DNA of 41,966 bases from CAZPDM01 sp964585305 (GTDB lineage: Bacteria > Planctomycetota > Uabimicrobiia > Uabimicrobiales > JABWCH01), in the NCBI GenBank assembly GCA_964585305.1, contig CAZPDM010000031.1, positions 1 to 41,966 on the forward strand, in the 5' to 3' direction. Position numbers and translations under genes: made by a program. The notes under the pieces were generated by a model. That model saw only the letters and a program-made list of their open reading frames with translations. It did not search any database and was not told the origin of the DNA. Below, in pieces: positions 24,528-32,563 of this stretch (its first letter is position 1; every line of letters begins with the position of its first letter).

Positions 24528-27500
24528 ATGCTGAAAATTCTATTATACATTGCGATTTTTTGTATTATTGCAGGCGGTATGATTCTTTTTTATCTACAAT
24601 ATCGTTATCGTTCAAAAATTTCTTCTGCTTCATCAGCTAGTTATGATATTTCTTTTGCTTTTAAAAATCCTGACGTTTTAAATAAATTTAAAGAAGGGTA
24701 TCAGAAAAGCCTTGCAGAGGCAGGACAGAATTTATCATTAAGACAAACAATTCGACCAGGCGAGCATTCTGGCAAAATTGGAACACTATCCCCAGGTCAG
24801 CAAATTGTCAATCGAAGAACTTTAATTGGTACCAATGCACGTGTTATAGGAGCCAAAAATTCTTCCTCAATTGCTACCTTGAGTTCAAATAATATTTCTA
24901 CAAATTCTCCTGCAAATATGCAAAATTACCATGCGGGTATAGCGTCCAGTAATTATCCTTCTAATATGTCGTCTAGCAATTATGCTGGTAATGTCGCAGC
25001 TTCCCGCTCTGCTCGTAAATCTAATGTCCCATGGACTCCAATAGAACCAGGATCTGAAGAACTTTTACGATCGGGCTTAAATGAATTACCTACAATGCCG
25101 ATCAATATGAATAAACTTGATTCTAATCAAGTTGGCTCTTTACAACAAAATCCTCTACCCAATTTATCTTCAGATCAATCTATTACTGTAAAAAATGTAG
25201 CAGTACAACCTCAAACAGCAATTCCAACTAATCCTTTTGAATCCAATAATATTCAAGTTATTGTTCAAAAAATTTCAGCACCACTTGTTGTAGAGCAAGA
25301 CTCAAAAGATATAAAAGTTACAATCAATGTAAGCAATTATGAAACTTTCCCAATCAAAATCAGTAAAAATACTCTAAAATTTTACAAAGAACGTCAAGAT
25401 ATTAGTACTGAATATGAAGTCTATGAGAAAAATAAAGATACTATAGAAATACGAGCAAATGAAACAGAAGAATTGGTTGTATATGCAACAATAAGTAAAC
25501 ATGCTACATTAGGCAACATTATGGTAATTCCTGTAGTTCTTGCTCAATTTCCAAATGGGAAAGTAGTCCCCGCACAATTTGAAACAGCTAAGATATTCCA
25601 ATGGAGAGTCGAACCACTTGTAGGACGTGTATTCCAAATTACTACAGAACATAATGGTGTTGAAATTGCAGGTGTTCCTTTTTCTGTCTCTTTGCAACTA
25701 TTTTGTAATAATGTTATAGATAAAGATTATAACGGCGAAAAAATTATTCATTTTTCATTAAACAATGTTACTCAATATTCTTATCAAATTCAAGACTCCG
25801 TAAAACTAAATTTTATTGGTGGAGTTGCAAAAACACCCTCCCAATTTTCTTTTTTTAACACACTTGAAAGCTATATTTTATCAGCAAAAGATAAAACTAT
25901 TCCTGGATTAGAAGGTAGCTCGGATACTATTGTCCTTAAGCCTGGTGAACTTGGAAGTTTTAGAATTGAAATTAGCTCTCCTCAAAGAAATAATGTCAAC
26001 CTGGAAGGGACAAATACTTTAACCGCAATTGACGTTTATGGGAATGTTAAAACTGACTATACAAATGATACACTTTTAAATAGTGATCAAGGAAGTGTTA
26101 AAGGACTCACAAATAACATTATTCCAGCAAAAGAATTTCAGCAAGGAGTTGTCAATCTTACAAGTTTAAAAATCAGAATATTTGTTGCTGAATTCCATCA
26201 AGAAGGCAAAATTATTAGATTAAAAGCTCGTAATGGAAATAAATCAGGAAATAGTAATGAAATTACTATTATGCCCGCAAATTCTGCTCCTCCTGAAGAG
26301 CTATCTGTTTCTGCCACTGAATTTACTATTAGAAGATTATGCGGTTATCGAAGAAAACATTTATGGGTAGTAAACACAGATCCCGTAACTACCCGTGAAT
26401 TTACCACAGATTTTCAAAAAGATTATGAGCTTATTTTTAGAAATCTTACCCATCAAGATTTAGATTCTTTAGTCGCCAATCATCCTGATATTCTTTTTTT
26501 AGATGTAGAAAATAATCGAGAAGAAGGTTATCAGCTAATGAGAGATATTCGTCAACTGCCTAATATGGATAGCCTACCCATTTTCGTTTTAGGGCCTGGG
26601 ACAGAATCAGAATCACAAATTAGTAGTGTAATTCGAAGCGGATGTATTTATGTTACAAAACCTGTTAGCACTTCAGCTATTCGTGCAACACTAGTAGAAC
26701 TTTTGCAAAATCTTTCCATTGAACAAGGACAAATGCCTATTCGTGGAGCACGTATCCAGGGTAGCGAAGGTCTTACCTATCAGATCATTTCCAAAATTGG
26801 TGAAGGTGGAATGGGATATATTTATGAAGCCAAACGATTGCGAGATCAAAAACGTGTTATTATGAAATATTTGCCACCTCGTGATGTAAAAAATATTAAA
26901 TCTGTTATGAGATTTTTGCAAGAAGCTCATACTGTTTTATCTTTCTACCATCAAAATTTGGTGATGGGATATGATATGCTTCTGGATCGCAATCGTTGCT
27001 TTTATGTTATGGAATTTATCGATGGCCGAACCTTAGAAAAAGTAATACAACAAGAACGAAGAATTGCTCCGGATAAAGCTGTTAGAATTATTTTGCAAGT
27101 TGCACGCGCTTTACAATGCCTAGATGAAGAACATCATCTTGTTCATCGAGATATTAAGCCATCAAATATTCTGGTTATGGATGATGGGCTTGTTAAACTT
27201 GTAGATTTTGGTATTGCAAAAATCAGTAATCATCATCTAACAACCGCAGGTATTATTCTTGGAACCCCTTATTATCTATCTCCAGAACAAATTACGGGAC
27301 AAGAAGTAACAATTCAAAGTGATATTTATAGCCTAGGAGCTACATTCTATCACATGGTTACTGGGACTCATCCTTTCCAAGGCAGCGACGTTTATACTAT
27401 TGTGCAACAACGTCTCAACCGCGATCCTGTTGACCCGCGTCATTATTCTGCGGCTCTTCCCAAATCTATTGCACAAATTATTATGCGTATGATGAATCAA

Positions 27501-27596
27501 AAACCAAATAATAGATATTCTCCAGTTGGTTCTTTAATTTCAGAATTAGAGAGAGTTTTAGAAGGAATGGAATCAGGCGCAATTCCTTTTGCTTAG
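24528..27596 (+). CDS. Membrane-anchored Ser/Thr kinase with receiver-like and Ig-like domains
   Basis: This 1022-residue protein has one N-terminal membrane helix (about 3-23) followed by RYRSK, then a Ser/Asn/Gln-rich linker (30-235). Beta-rich segments (about 245-600) resemble bacterial Ig-like repeats (VEIAGVPFSVSLQLF, LTAIDVYGNVKTDYTND). A receiver-like domain (about 608-735) has Asp659 in LFLDVEN and Lys711 in VTKPVS. A complete Hanks-type kinase domain (about 750-1010) has GEGGMGY, Lys780 in VIMKY, H873-R-D875 in HRDIKPSN, D893-F-G and GTPYYLSPEQ. It is likely an active Ser/Thr kinase. The positive charges after the helix suggest all downstream domains are cytoplasmic. AGGA precedes the ATG. 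Targets are unknown. Confidence 0.9.
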   Translation: MLKILLYIAIFCIIAGGMILFYLQYRYRSKISSASSASYDISFAFKNPDVLNKFKEGYQKSLAEAGQNLSLRQTIRPGEHSGKIGTLSPGQQIVNRRTLIGTNARVIGAKNSSSIATLSSNNISTNSPANMQNYHAGIASSNYPSNMSSSNYAGNVAASRSARKSNVPWTPIEPGSEELLRSGLNELPTMPINMNKLDSNQVGSLQQNPLPNLSSDQSITVKNVAVQPQTAIPTNPFESNNIQVIVQKISAPLVVEQDSKDIKVTINVSNYETFPIKISKNTLKFYKERQDISTEYEVYEKNKDTIEIRANETEELVVYATISKHATLGNIMVIPVVLAQFPNGKVVPAQFETAKIFQWRVEPLVGRVFQITTEHNGVEIAGVPFSVSLQLFCNNVIDKDYNGEKIIHFSLNNVTQYSYQIQDSVKLNFIGGVAKTPSQFSFFNTLESYILSAKDKTIPGLEGSSDTIVLKPGELGSFRIEISSPQRNNVNLEGTNTLTAIDVYGNVKTDYTNDTLLNSDQGSVKGLTNNIIPAKEFQQGVVNLTSLKIRIFVAEFHQEGKIIRLKARNGNKSGNSNEITIMPANSAPPEELSVSATEFTIRRLCGYRRKHLWVVNTDPVTTREFTTDFQKDYELIFRNLTHQDLDSLVANHPDILFLDVENNREEGYQLMRDIRQLPNMDSLPIFVLGPGTESESQISSVIRSGCIYVTKPVSTSAIRATLVELLQNLSIEQGQMPIRGARIQGSEGLTYQIISKIGEGGMGYIYEAKRLRDQKRVIMKYLPPRDVKNIKSVMRFLQEAHTVLSFYHQNLVMGYDMLLDRNRCFYVMEFIDGRTLEKVIQQERRIAPDKAVRIILQVARALQCLDEEHHLVHRDIKPSNILVMDDGLVKLVDFGIAKISNHHLTTAGIILGTPYYLSPEQITGQEVTIQSDIYSLGATFYHMVTGTHPFQGSDVYTIVQQRLNRDPVDPRHYSAALPKSIAQIIMRMMNQKPNNRYSPVGSLISELERVLEGMESGAIPFA

Positions 27597-27619
27597 AGAC
27601 TTTCATTTCTAATTTCCTT

Positions 27620-27660
27620 AACAAAAAAAGCCAAGTTAAATTAACTTGGCTTTTTTTGTT
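27620..27660. terminator. Bidirectional hairpin terminator
   Basis: A 20-bp inverted repeat, AACAAAAAAAGCCAAGTTAA (27620-27639) with TTAACTTGGCTTTTTTTGTT (27641-27660), is flanked by A- and T-rich arms. It lies between the convergent kinase (+) and E2-like (-) genes and can serve both. Confidence 0.9.
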
Positions 27661-27678
27661 TTTACGTTCTTAAAAATA

Positions 27679-28521
27679 CTATTTCGTTTCTGTTATCTCT
27701 GAAATCTTAAAGTACTCTTCTGGATTCTCCAATACTTTAACAACAGAAGCAATCCCAATTCCAGAACTTAAGCCGTCATCAATGCGTTCATCGTAGCTCC
27801 AACGTACATGTAAAGTAGGTTGAACAACCACTTGTCCATTAACAACCACAGGCATATCTTGTACTTTGCCAACCATCATAAATTCAGAGACTGTACCATA
27901 TTCATAGAGATGATGATACCCAGCATTCATCCCGATACTACCAAGATTAGCAATAAAAACACTTGCATATAAAGGATCTTTGGCAATAAAAGAATCTGGC
28001 AATAGATTATAGTAATCTAAGCAACGCAATAACCACATCATTCCGCGCAATAAAAATCTAGGAAACATTGTAACAAGATCAATTTCTTTATCTGTGTATG
28101 TTTTTTTATCACTTCGTTCGACATTTAAACGATCGTGAATCTTCTTTGCTAATTCTTCCAAAGATTCGTTTTCTTCTACTATAAGTTTTATTACTTTTAT
28201 TGGAGATTGGGAAACTTTTTCTTTTTTAATAGAAAAAGATATTTCTGCTTTTTCATGACGATATAATCTTTGCCCGCTAATATATTGGTTCATAGTAGGG
28301 TTTTGATATAATCCAATTGCACAGGCTTTAACTAAAAGATGAGTAAGTGTTATTTTTGCAGGGTGATCTTTAATTTTCTCAAGAAATTTTAAAAGCGGCC
28401 CAGCGTTAATATAAGTATCGTAATAAACTACCGATTCATTACGAGTAGGCATAAGGTATGGCATAAGTTGGCGATACCGATGCAATTTTTTTACTAATAC
28501 AGAACCTTTACGTTGAAACAA
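27679..28521 (-). CDS. E2-like 2-oxoacid dehydrogenase acyltransferase fold, no lipoyl domain
   Basis: The start codon is TTG at 28521, supported by AAGGAG seven bases upstream. The 280-residue protein covers only the catalytic-domain fold of dihydrolipoamide acyltransferases and chloramphenicol acetyltransferase: ITLTHLLVKACAIGLYQNPT, FIANLGSIGMNAGYHHLY and a C-terminal WSYDERIDDGLSSG. There is no lipoyl or peripheral-subunit-binding domain. The family's catalytic DHRxxDG motif reads D244-E-R-I-D-D-G250, with Glu245 in place of the catalytic His. Normal acyl transfer is therefore unlikely; it may bind acyl groups or act as a scaffold, or catalyse something else. It is the last gene of a six-gene run, 40 bp after lepB. 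Confidence 0.75.
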   Translation of the reverse strand: MFQRKGSVLVKKLHRYRQLMPYLMPTRNESVVYYDTYINAGPLLKFLEKIKDHPAKITLTHLLVKACAIGLYQNPTMNQYISGQRLYRHEKAEISFSIKKEKVSQSPIKVIKLIVEENESLEELAKKIHDRLNVERSDKKTYTDKEIDLVTMFPRFLLRGMMWLLRCLDYYNLLPDSFIAKDPLYASVFIANLGSIGMNAGYHHLYEYGTVSEFMMVGKVQDMPVVVNGQVVVQPTLHVRWSYDERIDDGLSSGIGIASVVKVLENPEEYFKISEITETK

Positions 28522-28561
28522 AAATTTTCTCCTTATTGATTAAAGTCTTAAAAATAATTAT

Positions 28562-29572
28562 TTAATCATCTTCATAACGAACAGGTTTTTTAGCGTTAAG
28601 AAATTCTTTTGTTGGTAATCCGGAGTGTAAAATTTCACTATGTTTAATAGGCCACCATATTAGACAGGCCTTACCAAAAACATTTCGCATAGGTAATGCA
28701 CCCCAATAACGACTATCATGACTATGACGACTATTATCTCCCATAACAAAATAACAATCTGAAGGAATTTGATAAGCATAGTTTTGATTTTTACGGAAAT
28801 ATTTTTTAAGATAGCAATCTAAAGGTATTAAATCTTCTCGTAAAAATTTTTCAAGATTAAAACCTTGTATAAAATCATAATATTCATAATGCTGCCCAAA
28901 GCATAAACGTGCGCGGTCCATTCTATGCCCGTGTTCTGCTATATCTTTATCAGGATTTTCCTTATCATACACTGTTTTCCAAGTTGTTATTGGCACTTTA
29001 TAGTATTTTTCGCTTAATTCTCCATATTTTGATTTGCTCATAAGCATTCTATCAAAGCCAGTACGCGGAAGCCAATATTCTAGATGTTTAAAAATTGGAG
29101 GATCTTCTAAGGGAGTTTTACTGCCATTGATATAAATTTTTCCATGTTTAATTTCAATGGTTTCGCCTGGCATACCAACCAATCTTTTTACAATAAAAGT
29201 TTCTTGATCTTCAGCAGAAACAAAGATAATAATATCGCCGCGTTTAGGAGGAAAAAAACGAAATATTCCTTTAAGGGCAAAAATTCTGTCCCCTACAAAA
29301 ATATTAGGATGTCCAATAAATGTAGGCTCCATAGAACTACTAGGAATTTGGTATCCTTCAACTAAAAAGACTGTACATGCTAAATAAAATACACCAACAA
29401 AAACAATTGTTTGCATCCATTCATAAATAGAAATCCAAAGATCGTATTTAAGCCAATTTATAAAACTTGAATGGTATATATGTGAAGATTTTCCAGAAGA
29501 ATGTACTTGCTCTAAAATTGGATTTCTAAAATTACCAAAAAAGAGATATTCGCAACGCTCAATAAAAGACAT
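28562..29572 (-). CDS. lepB: Signal peptidase I
   Basis: This 336-residue protein has a membrane segment (about 50-70) followed by the catalytic boxes of S26 peptidases. Ser80 lies in IPSSSMEPTF, GDRIFALKG and PKRGDIIIF follow, and the general base Lys129 lies in FIVKRLVGMPGE. Box E is GDNSRHSHDSRYWG near the C-terminus. It removes signal peptides from secreted proteins on the outer face of the cytoplasmic membrane. Between boxes D and E is an insertion of roughly 100 residues (about 155-255) with aromatic and charged residues, longer than in most enzymes. AAGGAG precedes the ATG. It lies 16 bp after the DUF1566-like gene. Confidence 0.95.
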   Translation of the reverse strand: MSFIERCEYLFFGNFRNPILEQVHSSGKSSHIYHSSFINWLKYDLWISIYEWMQTIVFVGVFYLACTVFLVEGYQIPSSSMEPTFIGHPNIFVGDRIFALKGIFRFFPPKRGDIIIFVSAEDQETFIVKRLVGMPGETIEIKHGKIYINGSKTPLEDPPIFKHLEYWLPRTGFDRMLMSKSKYGELSEKYYKVPITTWKTVYDKENPDKDIAEHGHRMDRARLCFGQHYEYYDFIQGFNLEKFLREDLIPLDCYLKKYFRKNQNYAYQIPSDCYFVMGDNSRHSHDSRYWGALPMRNVFGKACLIWWPIKHSEILHSGLPTKEFLNAKKPVRYEDD

Positions 29573-29588
29573 AAAAAATGCTCCTTTG

Positions 29589-30686
29589 TTATTTTTCAGT
29601 ATTCTTCAATGTAGTGTTTGTTGATTCTTTCTTTTCAGAAATATCATTTTCTTTTATCATGGATTTTAGTTGCTGTTCTAGATTTTCCCTATCTTTTTGA
29701 GTAGGTGTTCGAACCGCACGAAAAGCTAGGCTTCCTATATGAAGTGTTTTTTTTCTAGGATAAACTTTTCCATCATAAACAATAATATAAGCATGTTCTG
29801 CATCAACTTCTGTGCTTGTCCACCAATAAATAGTAGGAGAATATTGATCCCACAATGGTTGTTCTTTGTCCGGATTAAAATAGCTGTTATAAGTAACTTT
29901 ACGTTCTTTTGGATCCCATACACCATTACAATTTCTATTGCGTCGGGCCATAGACCGTACTGCTTCATCTACAGTAGGAAGCCGCCAAATATTTTGAGGA
30001 GTTTTTTCTAGTTTTTTAGTATCCTCACTTAATCTAGCACACATATCTTGAGCTTCATACCAATTAGGCGATTTATAGCCATCAAGATTAAGCATATAAT
30101 TTGGCCAACCAAAACCTTTTGCAGCCCATGTTAATTCAATTTCATTGCCTACAATAATTCTACTATCATAATTTCCGTCATAAAATCTGCGAGAAATCCG
30201 AGTTAAAGGTTCAATACTTAAACCAATTGCTAATGTTAAAGGAAGGATTATTGTAATAATTAGTTGAGTTTGCCGCGAAGGAAGTTTCCCAAATATATAT
30301 CCTATGCTGATCAAAAAAGGAGGAAGAAGAATTGGCAGCCATCCTTTTAAATTAGTAAGAGTAAATGGGCGACTGCTTAAAACCCAATAAGCAAACCATA
30401 TACTTGCACAAATTAAAATAATTGCACCAAATCTTCTTTTAAAAATTAAGATAATGGAAAGAAAAATCAGGGCAAAAAGAAAAACAGTATACTGGACAAA
30501 CATAAGCAACAGATTTTGCGCTAAACTAGGATAATGCCAGCCTTCATGAAAATTTTCCAAAACTCCCCAAAATGCCCAAAAGCATGATAATGCACCCATG
30601 AGTATTATAGAAAGCCATCCTAAAAAACTTTTAAATTTTCCGCCTTTATTTTTAGTATCTGTATCTACAATTTGATTTTCGCCCAT
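29589..30686 (-). CDS. Membrane protein with DUF1566/Lcl-like C-terminal domain
   Basis: In this 365-residue protein the N-terminal half has about five to six hydrophobic segments (20-160). The C-terminal part (about 180-335) resembles the DUF1566 (Lcl C-terminal-like) domain: IWRLPTVDEAVRSMARR, YWWTSTEVD, then LAFRAVRTP. This fold is related to formylglycine-enzyme/C-type-lectin-like modules and occurs in many exported proteins of unknown role. A Lys/Glu-rich tail follows. AAGGA precedes the ATG. It is tightly packed between pgeF and lepB. A role in envelope biogenesis is a guess from the lepB/pgeF context. Confidence 0.75.
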   Translation of the reverse strand: MGENQIVDTDTKNKGGKFKSFLGWLSIILMGALSCFWAFWGVLENFHEGWHYPSLAQNLLLMFVQYTVFLFALIFLSIILIFKRRFGAIILICASIWFAYWVLSSRPFTLTNLKGWLPILLPPFLISIGYIFGKLPSRQTQLIITIILPLTLAIGLSIEPLTRISRRFYDGNYDSRIIVGNEIELTWAAKGFGWPNYMLNLDGYKSPNWYEAQDMCARLSEDTKKLEKTPQNIWRLPTVDEAVRSMARRNRNCNGVWDPKERKVTYNSYFNPDKEQPLWDQYSPTIYWWTSTEVDAEHAYIIVYDGKVYPRKKTLHIGSLAFRAVRTPTQKDRENLEQQLKSMIKENDISEKKESTNTTLKNTEK

Positions 30687-30714
30687 ATAATTTCCTTCTC
30701 ACAAAAGTAGGATG

Positions 30715-31497
30715 TTAGTATTTTAGATACATAAATAATCCTATATGACCTGTAGCTTTTCCATCCAAACGGTATGAGAAAAACAGTTCCCAGTTACACA
30801 TTGTACAAAGATTAGCAACTTCTATATTTTCTGATAAAATGCCTGCCCTGAGAAGTTGGTTTTGGTTGGCTTTCCAAAGGTTAAGATGCCATTTTCCATT
30901 TTCTTGTAATTCGCACCAAGTTTCTCCATCTTGTACTTTTTTGCATTCTTCAATCACTTCTAAGCCGACTTCATAGCAACATGGACCTATTGAAGGAGCA
31001 ATTCCAGCCCAGATTTGTTTCGGATCGCAATGGTATTCATTACACAATTTTTGTACTGCAAGATAGGTAATTTCCTGAACAGTTCCACGCCATCCTGCAT
31101 GTACGACGGCAATAGCCCCTATTTTAGGGGCGAATAACGCAACAAGTGGACAATCGGCAGATAATGCAAGCAATGGAACTTGTGGTGCAAAAGTAAAAAG
31201 CCCATCTGATTCTGGAATAGCTGTCGCATGACTAACTGCACCACGCCCACGTTCTTTTTCTGTAACAACAGTAATATTATGCCCGTGAACTTGATTAGCT
31301 ACAACTAGATGTTGGTGTGGAATTCCCAAAATTTGACAAATATGTTGCCGATTTTCAAGACCACCAGGAGAAGATAAACGAATAGAAAAAGGCGAATGAT
31401 GAGAGCCTCTAGTTGTAACAGCTTGCACAAGGTTTGGAAATTTTTGAAAATGTTCAAATTGATACCAGGAAATATTATCATGGGAATAAAGTTGCAT
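30715..31497 (-). CDS. pgeF: Peptidoglycan editing factor (YfiH/DUF152 multicopper-like)
   Basis: This 260-residue protein has the family's metal-site pattern: H71 in ANQVHGHN, C116 in SADCP and H133 in VVHAGWRG. ESDGLFTF and WAGIAPSIGPCCYEVG are also typical. E. coli PgeF (YfiH) stops L-Ser replacing L-Ala in peptidoglycan precursors by hydrolysing wrong UDP-MurNAc-Ser; other members show phosphorylase or deaminase activity on purine nucleosides. AAGGA lies six bases before the ATG. Downstream of holB with a 30-bp gap. Confidence 0.92.
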   Translation of the reverse strand: MQLYSHDNISWYQFEHFQKFPNLVQAVTTRGSHHSPFSIRLSSPGGLENRQHICQILGIPHQHLVVANQVHGHNITVVTEKERGRGAVSHATAIPESDGLFTFAPQVPLLALSADCPLVALFAPKIGAIAVVHAGWRGTVQEITYLAVQKLCNEYHCDPKQIWAGIAPSIGPCCYEVGLEVIEECKKVQDGETWCELQENGKWHLNLWKANQNQLLRAGILSENIEVANLCTMCNWELFFSYRLDGKATGHIGLFMYLKY

Positions 31498-31527
31498 AGT
31501 TCATCCTTTCTCTATCTTAAGTTAAAA

Positions 31528-32538
31528 TTATTTTTCCGCAGATAACAGATAGCTATTAATCATAAATGTAGCCCAGAATATTTTAGGATTTGTTCGGTTA
31601 ATATGTTGCATCATATTTAAAAGTTTTTCTAATAATCTTTCTACTTGATTAGGGTTAAGACGAGCTGCAAGTTTTTGAATTTGCCCAGAAAAATCAAGAT
31701 TGACTAAATATTCCTGTTTATATGGCATATATTGACAAATCAAAACATCGTGCCAAAGAGAGATAAGATGGGAAAAAATTTCTTCTTGTGTTACTTTTGC
31801 AACACCATCTTCTTTTTTATTAAACCAATATCGGACAATATATTCAGCTTTTTGGAGAGGGTCTTCTCTTTCTAAGCAAAACTGTAAAAATTCTAAACGA
31901 TATTTCCATTTATTTTGCAACATATCTAAAGCTACAGGCAAATTTTGATTGCATAATTTTAGAATAGTTAACGATTGTTCTTTAGTTAAGCCATGCTCTT
32001 GCATAAGAACATCAGTATTATCATGAGAATCTGGAATAATACGAAATTTCTGACATCGAGATAATATAGTAGTTAATATACTAGATTCGTTTTGAGCAAT
32101 AAGTAAAAAAATACAATATTCTGGAGGTTCTTCTAATAATTTAAGCAAAGAATTTCCTGCTTCATCTTTTAATTCGTCTATATCTTTTATTATAAATATT
32201 TTATATTCTGATTCCCAAGGTTTGGTATATGCTTCGCCTTTGACATGATCTCTGATTTGGTCAATAGAAATAACTGTTTTGTCTTCGCTACGTTCGATCA
32301 AATGTATATCTGCATGTTCATTAAAATTTATTTTAATGCAATGTTTACATTTTCCACAAAAAAATGGAGGTTGTAACGAAAGATTTTGACAAAGAAAAAT
32401 TTTTGATAAATGATATGTAATATTAGTCAGCCAAGTACTTGAATCACCCAAAAGAAGGCAAGTATGAAACAACACTCTATTATTGCGGGCCTTGGCAAAA
32501 TATTCTAAAATTGTTTCTTGTGTGAAAAATTGTCCCAT
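31528..32538 (-). CDS. holB: DNA polymerase III delta' subunit
   Basis: I start at the ATG at 32538 (MGQFFTQETI), which has GGA eight bases upstream and gives 336 residues. An ATG at 32550 is possible; the frame open to 32694 would overlap the upstream gene. A degenerate nucleotide-binding loop (GDSSTWLTN, 31-39) sits where active clamp-loader subunits have GxxGxGKT, as expected for delta'. Zinc-binding cysteines follow: C50, C61, C64, C67 (CGKCKHC). LLKLLEEPPEYCIFLLIAQN with TILSRCQKF is diagnostic of the DnaX/HolB family. It is part of the clamp loader that puts the sliding clamp on DNA. Confidence 0.88.
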   Translation of the reverse strand: MGQFFTQETILEYFAKARNNRVLFHTCLLLGDSSTWLTNITYHLSKIFLCQNLSLQPPFFCGKCKHCIKINFNEHADIHLIERSEDKTVISIDQIRDHVKGEAYTKPWESEYKIFIIKDIDELKDEAGNSLLKLLEEPPEYCIFLLIAQNESSILTTILSRCQKFRIIPDSHDNTDVLMQEHGLTKEQSLTILKLCNQNLPVALDMLQNKWKYRLEFLQFCLEREDPLQKAEYIVRYWFNKKEDGVAKVTQEEIFSHLISLWHDVLICQYMPYKQEYLVNLDFSGQIQKLAARLNPNQVERLLEKLLNMMQHINRTNPKIFWATFMINSYLLSAEK

Positions 32539-32563
32539 TATATTTTCCATCAAAGATTGTATT

